DNA from: Bacteroides sp. 519
GTDB lineage: Bacteria > Bacteroidota > Bacteroidia > Bacteroidales > Bacteroidaceae
Assembly (NCBI RefSeq): GCF_010500955.1
Contig: NZ_QVMJ01000016.1
Location: forward strand, 62,001-126,000
Direction of reading: 5' to 3'
Length of the DNA: 64,000 nt
The notes beneath the pieces are model-generated. The model saw nothing but the letters and a program-made list of their open reading frames with translations, was not told the origin of the DNA and ran no database searches. Positions 8,559-17,165 of this stretch are shown one piece after another (positions within the stretch are counted from its first letter, which is position 1; each line of letters opens with the position of its first letter). The position numbers and the translations under genes were made by a program.

Positions 8559-9773
8559 ATGGAAGAAATAAAGTTAAATACAATTGAAGAAGCAATAGCC
8601 GATTTTAAAGAAGGCAAATTTGTGATTGTAGTTGACGATGAAGACAGAGAAAACGAAGGCGATTTTATTATTGCTGCCGAAAAAATAACTCCCGAAGCTG
8701 TAAACTTTATGATGACTCATGGACGTGGCGTATTATGTGCACCTATCACAGAAGAACGCTGCAAAGAGTTGGAACTGGAAATGCAGGTATCGGCAAATAC
8801 TTCAATCTACGAAACACCTTTTACTGTTACTGTTGATTTGTTACCTGGCTGTACTACCGGAGTGTCTATGAAAGACCGTGCAGCAACCATCCGCGCATTA
8901 GCCGATCCAAATACCAAACCCACAGATTTGGGAAGACCGGGACACCTTAATCCGTTGAGAGCCCGTTCGCGCGGGGTACTTCGCCGTGCCGGTCATACCG
9001 AAGCAACAGTAGACCTGGCCCGCTTAGCAGGGTTGTATCCAGCCGGTGCTCTGATTGAAATTATCAACGAAGACGGAACCATGGCTCGTTTACCCCAGCT
9101 AATGGAAGTATCTAAAAGATTTGGCATCAAAATTATTACCATAAAAGACCTGATTGCCTATCGGATGGAAAAAGAATCGCTTGTTGAAAGAGGTGTAGAA
9201 GTTAATATGCCAACCCAATACGGAAATTTCAAACTGATACCTTTCAAACAGATTTCGAATGGATTGGAACACATGGCCCTTATAAAAGGAACATGGGAAA
9301 AAGATGAACCTATCCTTGTACGGGTACACTCTTCTTGTATGACAGGCGACATATTAGGTTCGTGCCGTTGCGATTGTGGCGAACAGTTACACCAAGCAAT
9401 GGAAATGGTAGAAAAAGCAGGAAAAGGTGCCATCGTTTATATGAATCAGGAAGGCAGAGGTATTGGATTGATGAACAAAATGGCAGCATATAAACTTCAG
9501 GAAGAGGGATATGATACTGTTGATGCCAATCTGCACCTGGGTTTTGATGCCGACGAGCGAGATTATGGTGTAGGTGCCCATATCCTCAGAGAAATTGGAG
9601 TAACCAAGATGAAACTAATGACCAATAATCCGGTTAAAAGAGTAGGACTTGAGGGCTATGGCTTGGAAATTACAGAAAATGTTCCTATCGAAACCATTCC
9701 TAACCAATACAACGAAAAATATTTGAGAACAAAGAAAGAACGTATGGGGCATACGCTGCATTTTAATAAGTAA
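8559..9773 (+). CDS. ribBA: Bifunctional DHBP synthase / GTP cyclohydrolase II
   Basis: The protein carries out two entry steps of riboflavin synthesis. Residues 1-200 are the RibB domain, making dihydroxybutanone phosphate from ribulose 5-phosphate, with the acidic VVDDEDRENEGDF loop and MTHGRGVLCAP. Residues 205-404 are the RibA domain, opening GTP, with zinc ligands in GSCRCDCGEQ and YMNQEGRGIGL. The length of 404 is standard for fusions. The start is 2 bases after the permease stop. Confidence 0.96.
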   Translation: MEEIKLNTIEEAIADFKEGKFVIVVDDEDRENEGDFIIAAEKITPEAVNFMMTHGRGVLCAPITEERCKELELEMQVSANTSIYETPFTVTVDLLPGCTTGVSMKDRAATIRALADPNTKPTDLGRPGHLNPLRARSRGVLRRAGHTEATVDLARLAGLYPAGALIEIINEDGTMARLPQLMEVSKRFGIKIITIKDLIAYRMEKESLVERGVEVNMPTQYGNFKLIPFKQISNGLEHMALIKGTWEKDEPILVRVHSSCMTGDILGSCRCDCGEQLHQAMEMVEKAGKGAIVYMNQEGRGIGLMNKMAAYKLQEEGYDTVDANLHLGFDADERDYGVGAHILREIGVTKMKLMTNNPVKRVGLEGYGLEITENVPIETIPNQYNEKYLRTKKERMGHTLHFNK

Positions 9774-9856
9774 AAGGTGGTATTGCTTTCATAATTCATA
9801 AATATTAGTTTATTTTGCAATAAAATTCAACGAACAACCAAATTATTTAAAACAAA

Positions 9857-11050
9857 ATGAATCAGCTATCAGATCGTTTGAACAGTTTGTCTCCTTCGGA
9901 GACGCTTGCAATGTCGCAAAAAAGCGCTGAGCTTAAAGCTCAAGGTATCGATGTAATCAATTTGAGTGTGGGCGAACCCGACTTTAACACTCCTGATTTC
10001 ATTAAGGAAGCGGCTAAAAAAGCTGTAGATGATAACTATTCTCGTTACTCTCCGGTTCCGGGATATCCTGCTTTACGTGAAGCGATTGTGAAAAAGCTGA
10101 AAAATGAAAACGGACTTGATTTCACTGCTGCGCAAATTTCGTGTGCTAACGGTGCAAAACAATCAGTATGTAATGTATTGCTAGCTGTTGTTGGCGCAGG
10201 CGATGAAGTTATTATTCCTGCCCCTTATTGGGTAAGCTATCCGGAGATGGTGAAGCTGGCCGAAGGAAAAAGTGTAATCATTCCTGCTGGTATTGAACAG
10301 GACTTCAAAATCACTCCCGAACAGTTAGAAGCCGCAATCACACCTAAAACAAAAGCATTGATTCTTTGCTCTCCTTCGAACCCAACAGGTTCGGTATATT
10401 CCAAAGATGAACTGGAAGGACTGGCCAAAGTACTTGCCAAACATCCTAATATTATTGTTATTGCCGATGAAATTTATGAGCACATTAACTACATTGGCAA
10501 ACATCAAAGTATTGCTCAGTTCCCCGAAATTCGCGAACGTGTAGTAATTGTGAATGGTGTATCCAAAGCTTATGCTATGACAGGATGGAGAATCGGTTTC
10601 ATTGCCGGACCTCAATGGATTGTATCGGCAGTTAACAAATTGCAGGGACAATACACTTCAGGACCATGTTCGGTATCGCAAAAAGCTGCCGAAGCTGCAT
10701 ATACTGGTTCGCAAGAGCCTGTAGAAGAAATGCGCAAAGCATTTGAACGTCGTCGCGACTTAATAGTTAAGCTGGCTAAAGAAATTCCAGGCATTGAAGT
10801 GAATGTTCCACAAGGTGCTTTTTATCTTTTCCCAAAATGCAGCTCTTACTTTGGCAAATCGGTTGATGGACAGAAAATTAATGATGCTGGTGAACTGGCT
10901 ATGTACCTACTCGAAAAAGGCCATGTAGCTTGCGTTGGCGGAGCGGCTTTCGGTGCACCCGAATGTATTCGTATGAGCTATGCTACTTCGGACGAGAATA
11001 TTGTTGAAGCAATGCGTCGTATAAAAGAGGCGTTGGCAAAACTGCAATAA
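9857..11050 (+). CDS. aspC: Pyridoxal-phosphate aminotransferase, aspartate aminotransferase type
   Basis: A class I aminotransferase moving an amino group between aspartate (or a related acid) and 2-oxoglutarate. The PLP-binding lysine lies in SKAYAMTGWRIG at about residue 237. SVGEPDFNTP at residues 37-46 is the usual substrate-binding segment of the bacterial I-gamma aspartate aminotransferases, and CSPSNPTGSVY is the conserved Asn-Pro region. The 397-residue length fits. It stands alone and ends before a hairpin at 11083-11109. Confidence 0.9.
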   Translation: MNQLSDRLNSLSPSETLAMSQKSAELKAQGIDVINLSVGEPDFNTPDFIKEAAKKAVDDNYSRYSPVPGYPALREAIVKKLKNENGLDFTAAQISCANGAKQSVCNVLLAVVGAGDEVIIPAPYWVSYPEMVKLAEGKSVIIPAGIEQDFKITPEQLEAAITPKTKALILCSPSNPTGSVYSKDELEGLAKVLAKHPNIIVIADEIYEHINYIGKHQSIAQFPEIRERVVIVNGVSKAYAMTGWRIGFIAGPQWIVSAVNKLQGQYTSGPCSVSQKAAEAAYTGSQEPVEEMRKAFERRRDLIVKLAKEIPGIEVNVPQGAFYLFPKCSSYFGKSVDGQKINDAGELAMYLLEKGHVACVGGAAFGAPECIRMSYATSDENIVEAMRRIKEALAKLQ

Positions 11051-11082
11051 GTATTCATAAGTCACACATTTATAAATCGAAG

Positions 11083-11109
11083 GGTGTCAAAAGTTAGGCT
11101 TTTGACACC
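11083..11109. terminator. Hairpin terminator between aspC and the convergent HAD gene
   Basis: GGTGTCAAAAG and CTTTTGACACC form an 11-bp perfect stem around a 5-base loop, between two converging genes. It could serve both directions. Confidence 0.7.
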
Positions 11110-11143
11110 TACCGAGATGTTGTTGGCTTGTTAGTATGAATGC

Positions 11144-11836
11144 TTAAAGTATCTCCTTTAGTTCCTTTAAATCATATATAACGGTGGTGTCATGTGGAAT
11201 TCCGGTTCTGTTCTCTATGTTATAGTATACATTATCCATCCCTACTCCTTTTGCTCCCTGAACATCATTAACGTAATTATCTCCAATCATGATAGAGTCT
11301 CTTAACTCTGATTGGGTAGCCGATAACGCAAAATGAAATATCTCCGGATAGGGTTTCATAATCCCTATATCTTCAGAAAGAATAATCTTTTTGAAATATC
11401 CACCAATGCCAGACGACTGCATCTTTAATGATTGTAATTCCCTGAAACCATTTGATAGGATATACAGATTGTATTTGGGATTCAGGTACTCTAAAACCTC
11501 TTTGGTGTTAGGCATTAACTTTTCTTTGGTAGGAACTACTGCAAAGTAATTATCCATAAAGGTTTTCACCAATAAAGGGTTGTTTACCCCAACTTGCTGT
11601 AGCGGATGCGAGAAACGCATCTGATTTAATTGTTCCTTTGTAATCTCATTGTGCCCATACAGTTCCCATAGTTCAAGGTTACGTACTTCGTATAAAGAGT
11701 AATAATGGGCGAACGAATCGAAATAACGATCGAAGTTGTACTTGTTGTACATTTCCTCAAAGGAATCGCGAGAGTTTTCGGAGAATGCCCAGAGAGTATC
11801 GTCCAGGTCGAAGAAGATGTTTTTGTAACGCATCAT
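11144..11836 (-). CDS. HAD-superfamily hydrolase, YjjG-type (nucleotidase-like)
   Basis: The protein shows all four HAD motifs: FFDLDDTLW (nucleophile Asp, residues 8-16), ILSNGF (motif II), KPYPEIF (motif III Lys) and MIGDNYVNDVQGA (motif IV). The 230-residue size with a helical cap is that of the YjjG group, which dephosphorylates nucleoside monophosphates; the substrate here is inferred only from family. A second Met directly follows the first, so the start could be one codon later. Confidence 0.85.
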   Translation of the reverse strand: MMRYKNIFFDLDDTLWAFSENSRDSFEEMYNKYNFDRYFDSFAHYYSLYEVRNLELWELYGHNEITKEQLNQMRFSHPLQQVGVNNPLLVKTFMDNYFAVVPTKEKLMPNTKEVLEYLNPKYNLYILSNGFRELQSLKMQSSGIGGYFKKIILSEDIGIMKPYPEIFHFALSATQSELRDSIMIGDNYVNDVQGAKGVGMDNVYYNIENRTGIPHDTTVIYDLKELKEIL

Positions 11837-11837
11837 T

Positions 11838-11932
11838 TATATTATTATAAAACGCAGATTAACGCGGATTAACGCAGATTGACATTTAATAATCTGCGCT
11901 AATCTGCGTTAATCTGCGTTTCAAAAACAATC
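11838..11932. repeat. Hairpin of GCAGATTAACGCGGATTAAC repeats
   Basis: Three AACGCAGATT-like units at 11852-11880 face three complementary AATCTGCG units at 11891-11920, giving a long stem. It lies upstream of the HAD gene and downstream of the lipoprotein gene on the same strand, so it may end the lipoprotein transcript. Confidence 0.65.
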
Positions 11933-12793
11933 TTATTTAACCTGTATTACCAGGTATTTAGAAACGCTCCAGAACAACTGAGGATTTGTGATCTGTAAAG
12001 TTAACTGTCCTTTATCATCTTTTTCCAGTGCATACGAACCGGATGGATGAGAAGTTAACAGCTCGGCGCGTTTGGTATACAGTTTAATTTCTTTTGTAGT
12101 ACGAATGTCGATCTGAGTAAAATAATCCTTGTTAAAGTTTCCACTCTTCAGTACATCTCCGCTTTCAAGAATCTTTTGAGATTTCAATTCCGATTTGTTT
12201 CCGAAAACAAACCATGCAGCATTCATTTGTTTGTCTTGTTCGGCAACAATTTTGGTCTGCAAATCATTTTCGGCAGTCAGCGAGTCTTTGTCGGCTTGCA
12301 AGGTAGTTACTGCGGCGTCGAGTTCTTGAATACGAATATTTTTCGAAGCCAGTTCTTCCTGCAATTCCTCAATGCGTCTGGTTTTTTCGGCTAATTCGGA
12401 TTGTAACCGTTCAACTGCTTTTTTAAGCTGTGCCGAGTTTGTATTGCTTTTCTTTAACATGCCTTGCAGCTTTGCTATTTCAGCTTTATTTTCTTCCATT
12501 GTTTTAGAAATAAACTCAATGTCCGAAGCTATTTGCTGGCGTACAGTTGCTGCGTTTTCGGATACAGACCCACGTTGCAAGTCTACACGGTTTTCGGCTG
12601 CACTGATTTGACGGAACCCTTCCTGAATATTATTGAATGTGCTCATCATTTCGTCTAACTCGGCATCACGTTGTGTTAATACAGTGGCCAATGAGTCGTT
12701 CTGGGCTTGCAACTTTTTACTTTTACCGGTAACGCCATCACATGAAGCCATTACTACGGTTACACTAATTAATAATAAAAACAACTTTTTCAT
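11933..12793 (-). CDS. Coiled-coil lipoprotein of unknown function
   Basis: The 286-residue protein has a lipoprotein signal (MKKLFLLLISVTVVMASC, Cys at residue 18). It then has a long heptad-rich region from about 25 to 195 with many Glu, Lys, Leu and Gln. The C-terminal ~90 residues form a globular domain beginning AAWFVFGNKSELK. This domain with a preceding coiled coil is seen in uncharacterised Bacteroidota envelope proteins. The function is unknown; placement in a membrane facing the periplasm is inferred from the lipobox. Confidence 0.7.
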   Translation of the reverse strand: MKKLFLLLISVTVVMASCDGVTGKSKKLQAQNDSLATVLTQRDAELDEMMSTFNNIQEGFRQISAAENRVDLQRGSVSENAATVRQQIASDIEFISKTMEENKAEIAKLQGMLKKSNTNSAQLKKAVERLQSELAEKTRRIEELQEELASKNIRIQELDAAVTTLQADKDSLTAENDLQTKIVAEQDKQMNAAWFVFGNKSELKSQKILESGDVLKSGNFNKDYFTQIDIRTTKEIKLYTKRAELLTSHPSGSYALEKDDKGQLTLQITNPQLFWSVSKYLVIQVK

Positions 12794-12817
12794 GTGCTTT
12801 ACTTTTTAATTTAACTA

Positions 12818-13492
12818 TTAATTGTTTATTCCTTCAATCACTATTACAATTTCACCTCTGGGATCGACCGTGGTGAAGTGTGTTATAAGTTCGGTTAATG
12901 TTCCTCTTATGGTTTCTTCGTGCAATTTAGATATTTCGCGCGATACAGTTCCCTGTCTTTCCGCACCGAAATATTCGGCAAATTGATTCAACGTTTTAAC
13001 CAATCTGTGGGGCGATTCATAAAAAATCATTGTGCGCGACTCTTCGGCCAGAGACTTAAGTCTTGTCATTCTACCTTTTTTCTGTGGCAAGAATCCTTCG
13101 AAACAAAACCTATCGTTAGGCAGTCCCGAAGCCACCAGTGCCGGCACAAAAGCTGTAGCCCCTGGTAAACACTCTACTTCAACGCCTTCTCGTACACATT
13201 GGCGTACAACCAGAAATCCGGGGTCGGATATTGCCGGTGTGCCTGCATCAGAGATAAGAGCTGCGGTTTCGCCCGCCTTTATTCTATTAACAACAGTTTC
13301 AACGGTTTTATGTTCATTAAACTTGTGATGAGAAAACATTGGTTTTTTAATCTCGAAGTGCTTTAGCAAGATACCTGATGTACGGGTATCCTCGGCCAGA
13401 ATAAAGTCAACCTCTTTTAGCAGACGTATGGCACGGAAAGTCATATCTTCCAGATTGCCAACAGGGGTAGGTATTACATATAACTTGCCCAT
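12818..13492 (-). CDS. rsmI: 16S rRNA 2'-O-ribose C1402 methyltransferase
   Basis: RsmI methylates the ribose of C1402 in the decoding centre of 16S rRNA. MGKLYVIPTPVGNLEDMTFR, LAEDTRTSG at about residue 34 and ALISDAGTPAISDPG at about residues 77-91 are the family's conserved SAM-binding motifs. The length, 224 residues, is slightly shorter than the E. coli protein (about 286) but normal for Bacteroidota. It lies 13 bases downstream of the 188-residue gene on the same strand. Confidence 0.93.
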   Translation of the reverse strand: MGKLYVIPTPVGNLEDMTFRAIRLLKEVDFILAEDTRTSGILLKHFEIKKPMFSHHKFNEHKTVETVVNRIKAGETAALISDAGTPAISDPGFLVVRQCVREGVEVECLPGATAFVPALVASGLPNDRFCFEGFLPQKKGRMTRLKSLAEESRTMIFYESPHRLVKTLNQFAEYFGAERQGTVSREISKLHEETIRGTLTELITHFTTVDPRGEIVIVIEGINN

Positions 13493-13505
13493 ACAATAAA
13501 AAGTA

Positions 13506-14072
13506 TCAGATAAAATATTTCTTTATCAGTTCCTGGAATTCTTCAAAAACTTCGGCACTGTTGGGGTCGTCTTGTTTAACTTCCTCCTTTAGGTAGGTTA
13601 CTGCACAATCCCAATCCTCCAACTGAACCATTTGGTCTAGTACCAGGTTCATGTGTCCTATGTCTCCATTAAATAATTCGCGCGAGAACCTGAAAGTATC
13701 ATTCAGGGTAAATGCCTCTTTTAAATTTACGATTGGTTTTATTTGCTGAGCCAGCGTAACAACCGGTTCGTTGGTTTTAATAACAACCTCCTCATCGGTA
13801 TACAGGGTGGTAACAGGAGGAATTATTGTTTCCTCTTCTTTTTCTTCAACGATAATATCTTCTTCTTTATCTTCTTTTGCAGATAACTTGTCCATTTCCA
13901 ACAGAAGCCCTTCCAGATGAGTTTGCATCTGATTTATTCTTCTTTTAGTGACTTCAATTAATGCCTCATCCGGTTGGTGAGTTAAATCACGTGTTAAATA
14001 CCTGATTTCTCTCAAATCTAATTCCAAATCGGCAAGAACCATTTCCATAAATGAATCTGTTATGTTAAGCAC
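13506..14072 (-). CDS. Conserved hypothetical protein, probably cotranscribed with rsmI
   Basis: The 188-residue protein is cytosolic and acidic. Residues 1-70 form helices, residues 70-115 are a Glu/Thr/Val-rich linker, and residues 115-188 contain LKEAFTLNDTFRFSRELFNG. That last motif resembles a domain of uncharacterised Bacteroidota proteins. It starts 13 bases before rsmI on the minus strand and is divergent from tdk. No function can be assigned. Confidence 0.65.
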   Translation of the reverse strand: MLNITDSFMEMVLADLELDLREIRYLTRDLTHQPDEALIEVTKRRINQMQTHLEGLLLEMDKLSAKEDKEEDIIVEEKEEETIIPPVTTLYTDEEVVIKTNEPVVTLAQQIKPIVNLKEAFTLNDTFRFSRELFNGDIGHMNLVLDQMVQLEDWDCAVTYLKEEVKQDDPNSAEVFEEFQELIKKYFI

Positions 14073-14225
14073 GCAAATGTATGAATAAATAATATCTGTT
14101 TATTAAAAAAAGGTTATTATTTAACAGTTCTTGCACCTAATCTTCTTTTTTGAACCTGTATTTATAATCTCTTTAAACAAAAATATTACTTTTGCTGATG
14201 GTAATTTTCAACTCTCAACAGGATT

Positions 14226-14828
14226 ATGATGCTTTTTTCGGAAGATAATATAAAGGAAACAAATAAGCGTGGACGGATTGAAGTGATATGCGGTTCCATG
14301 TTCTCGGGTAAAACAGAAGAGCTGATACGCAGATTGCGTCGCGCAAAGTTTGCCAAACAGCGGGTAGAAATATTTAAACCAGCTATCGACACACGCTATT
14401 CGGAAGAGAATGTGGTATCGCATGATAGTACTACGATTGCTTCGACCCCGGTAGATACCTCAGCAAGTATTTTGCTTTTTGCTTCGGAAATTGATGTTGT
14501 AGCTATTGACGAGGCCCAATTCTTTGATAAAGGAATTGTTGATGTGTGCGAGAAACTGGCTAATAATGGAATAAGGGTAATTGTTGCCGGATTGGATATG
14601 GATTTCATGGGAAAGCCTTTTGGTCCTATGCCCGAACTATGTGCCATTGCCGAAGAGGTTTCTAAAATGCATGCTATTTGTGTAAAGTGTGGTAATCTGG
14701 CTAATTTTTCGCACCGCACAGTGGCCAGTGATAAGCAAGTATTGCTTGGTGAAACAGAAAAATACGAACCCTTATGTAGATCGTGTTACTTAAAAACTCA
14801 GAAACTTAAAAACTCAAATTATGCTTGA
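14226..14828 (+). CDS. tdk: Thymidine kinase
   Basis: The enzyme phosphorylates thymidine in the salvage pathway. The P-loop GSMFSGKTEELIRR lies at about residues 23-36, VVAIDEAQFFD near residue 90 is the Walker B and lasso region, and CVKCGN and CRSC provide the zinc ligands. The 200-residue length is typical of type II enzymes. An alternative start is the second Met one codon later. The 3' end overlaps the next gene by 8 bases, so the two are translationally linked. Confidence 0.95.
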   Translation: MMLFSEDNIKETNKRGRIEVICGSMFSGKTEELIRRLRRAKFAKQRVEIFKPAIDTRYSEENVVSHDSTTIASTPVDTSASILLFASEIDVVAIDEAQFFDKGIVDVCEKLANNGIRVIVAGLDMDFMGKPFGPMPELCAIAEEVSKMHAICVKCGNLANFSHRTVASDKQVLLGETEKYEPLCRSCYLKTQKLKNSNYA

Positions 14829-15954
14829 GAAGAAAATTACTTTTGATAGTTTTATCCGCTTTTGTCTCGGATTTGCTATTGTTATTGGTGTACTTACACT
14901 TATCGACCGCCTTAGTGGAGTTCTTTTGCCTTTCTTTATTGCATGGTTGATTGCTTACCTTATTTATCCTATTGTAAAATTCTTCCAGTATAAGCTGCGG
15001 TTTAAAAATCGGGCCTTATCCATTGCTTGTACCTTATTGCTGTTGCTGATTATCATATTATTAGTAATATGGCTTTTGATACCTCCAATGATTTCGGAGT
15101 TCGTAAAAGTAAAAGATTTGCTGGTAACGTTCTTTACTACGGGTATTCAAAACAGTTCGGCAAACGTGCCCGATAGCCTCACAGAGTTTCTGAAAGATAA
15201 TATTGATATAACTTTGTGGAGTAAGTGGTTTAGCGAAGAGAATATTATGAATACAGTCAGAACTGCGCTACCAAAGTTATGGGTACTGTTTTCCGAGTCG
15301 ATCAGTGTTATATTCAGTATATTGGCTTCGGCTATTGTAATTTTGTATGTGGTGTTTATTTTGCTCGATTACGAAACAATAGCCACCGGCTGGATACGCT
15401 TGATTCCCAGGAAATACCGTTCTTTCTCGCGTAATCTGTTAATGGATGTTGAACAGGGAATGAATAAATATTTTCGTGGTCAGGCATTGGTAGCTCTTTG
15501 TGTGGGTATATTGTTTTCTATTGGTTTCCTTATTATTGATTTTCCAATGGCTATTGGTTTGGGGCTATTTATTGGTGCGCTGAATCTTGTTCCTTATCTT
15601 CAAATTGTTGGTTTCTTGCCTACAATAATGCTTGCAATTCTTAAAGCTGCCGATACGGGCGAAAACTTCTGGTTTATAATTTTATCCGCCCTCATTGTTT
15701 TTGCTGTTGTACAGCTTATCCAAGACGGATACATCGTTCCGCGTATAATGGGAAAGATTACCGGACTGAATCCTGCCATTATTTTATTGTCGTTATCAAT
15801 ATGGGGTTCTCTTATGGGTTTTGTTGGTCTTATCATAGCTTTGCCTTTAACTAGCTTAATCCTTTCTTATTATCATAGGTTTATTATTGGGCACGAACCT
15901 ATCGTAAAAAAGATACGGAATAAGCCTCAAAAGAAAGAAAAATCCAAGAATTAA
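14821..15954 (+). CDS. AI-2E family transporter (PerM/TqsA-like)
   Basis: The 377-residue inner-membrane protein has about eight hydrophobic segments (first at residues 12-50) and the loop PMAIGLGLFIGALNLVPYL that marks this family. C-terminal SIWGSLMGFVGLIIALPLTS is also typical. Family members export signalling molecules or act as sodium/proton antiporters; the substrate here is unknown. The gene overlaps tdk by 8 bases, a common Bacteroidales pairing. Confidence 0.85.
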   Translation: MLEKKITFDSFIRFCLGFAIVIGVLTLIDRLSGVLLPFFIAWLIAYLIYPIVKFFQYKLRFKNRALSIACTLLLLLIIILLVIWLLIPPMISEFVKVKDLLVTFFTTGIQNSSANVPDSLTEFLKDNIDITLWSKWFSEENIMNTVRTALPKLWVLFSESISVIFSILASAIVILYVVFILLDYETIATGWIRLIPRKYRSFSRNLLMDVEQGMNKYFRGQALVALCVGILFSIGFLIIDFPMAIGLGLFIGALNLVPYLQIVGFLPTIMLAILKAADTGENFWFIILSALIVFAVVQLIQDGYIVPRIMGKITGLNPAIILLSLSIWGSLMGFVGLIIALPLTSLILSYYHRFIIGHEPIVKKIRNKPQKKEKSKN

Positions 15955-16096
15955 CTAAAATTAAAACACAGAGTCACAGAGATACAGTTCTTTGTTTTGT
16001 GCTTCGTTTTTGCCATAACTCTGTGTTCAGCAATGACGATTTAAGTGGTTAAAGAAGAAAAAATGAGCATAAACCTAAAAATATTTTCATTTCCTA

Positions 16097-16126
16097 TTGT
16101 TTTTTAAAGAAATGTCCCTATCTTTG
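16097..16126 (+). promoter_or_regulatory. Promoter of tRNA-Lys
   Basis: TTG at 16097-16099, a 19-base gap, then TATCTTTG at 16119-16126 match the Bacteroidota promoter. Confidence 0.65.
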
Positions 16127-16152
16127 CACCCGCTTAACCGCAATAAAGGATT

Positions 16153-16225
16153 GATTCGCTAGCTCAGCAGGTAGAGCACAACACTTTTAATGTTGGGGTC
16201 CTGGGTTCGAGCCCCAGGCGGATCA
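16153..16225 (+). tRNA. tRNA-Lys (anticodon TTT)
   Basis: The 73-nt sequence has acceptor GATTCGC/GCGGATC, AGCTCAGCAGGTAGAGC D-arm, anticodon loop CTTTTAA and T-arm GGGTTCGAGCCCC. It is followed by a terminator at 16261-16297. Confidence 0.95.
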
Positions 16226-16260
16226 CAGAAGAATATCGCCAAACGGCGATAAAAAGAGAC

Positions 16261-16297
16261 AAGTCCTACAATATCAACGTATTGTAGGACTTTTTTT
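16261..16297 (+). terminator. Terminator downstream of tRNA-Lys
   Basis: AGTCCTACAATA and TATTGTAGGACT form a 12-bp stem followed by seven T residues, a classic intrinsic terminator. Confidence 0.9.
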
Positions 16298-16425
16298 ATT
16301 GTTTCAGTCTTGCTTAAAAGACAAAAAAGGGGCACGAAAAGACACGGTTGAGTATCCAAATCGTACCCCCTTCCCCCCCAAAAAAACGATTAGGGGGCAG
16401 TTCATTCGCTCGTTAGCAACGTCAT

Positions 16426-16794
16426 TTATAAATCTTTTGTTGGTGCTTGCAAAATTTCAAATGTTTCATTGAGACTATTACAATTAGTATTTAAAACAAT
16501 CCGTATTTTGCAAGGCATATTATATCTCTTATTATTATTCCATACTTGGATAGATAGAATATTCTCTTTCAATTCAAACTTTACATCTTTATAGTTGGAA
16601 TACAAACAATTTATTTGGTCATTGTATTCTATATAAATTTCATCTTCATACGAAAGTCTTGAAATTGAAATGTAGTTATCACCTTTTATGAATGAAACTT
16701 CTATTATTTCTATCCAATATTCTTTTGGATTAATCTCTAATCTATTACACTCAAATATCAGAATTTCAGATTCATTATCAGTAAGCTCTTTCAT
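16426..16794 (-). CDS. Hypothetical protein, 122 residues
   Basis: I do not recognise this gene. It is a soluble, strongly beta-predicted, acidic protein without a signal peptide and with very AT-rich codons. It follows the tRNA-Lys terminator and precedes an integrase remnant, so it probably belongs to an old island inserted near tRNA-Lys. It could be an orphan immunity protein, but nothing in it shows this. Confidence 0.5.
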   Translation of the reverse strand: MKELTDNESEILIFECNRLEINPKEYWIEIIEVSFIKGDNYISISRLSYEDEIYIEYNDQINCLYSNYKDVKFELKENILSIQVWNNNKRYNMPCKIRIVLNTNCNSLNETFEILQAPTKDL

Positions 16795-16885
16795 ATTTCT
16801 GTTTTTATATTGATTACATTCTCGTTGCTAATTATTCAATAACCACACCTTATAGTGTAGTTCCTAATCTCTAATAGGTCATAAT

Positions 16886-17100
16886 CTAATCATCATCCAA
16901 ACTATCCAACGGGTTTGGAACTTTGGCTTTGTAAGCATTAGACACGTGCAAATAAATTGAGGTCGTCTTTATATCGTTATGCCCCATAAGCTCCTGAATG
17001 GTTCTTAGGTCAGTCCCTCGTTCCAGCAGGTGAGTAGCGAAAGTATGTCGAAGCATGTGCAAATGTACCCGGTGTTTTATTCCGGCTTTTCTTGCCTAGT
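16886..17100 (-). pseudogene. Tyrosine recombinase remnant (C-terminal catalytic part only)
   Basis: Minus-strand translation reads RKAGIKHRVHLHMLRHTFAT, then HLLERGTDLRTIQELMGHND and IKTTSIYLHVS. This is the HxLRH motif, the GHxxxxxT block and the catalytic Tyr of phage-type integrases. An in-frame TAG precedes residue 1, and the first two thirds of the gene are missing. The reading frame then continues to a natural stop after LDDD. It is a decayed relic of an element that entered near tRNA-Lys. Confidence 0.85.
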
Positions 17101-17165
17101 ATGATAAAAATATCTGCCGCTTCATTTGAACTTCATTTTAGTTAGTACAAATTCACATTGTTTTA

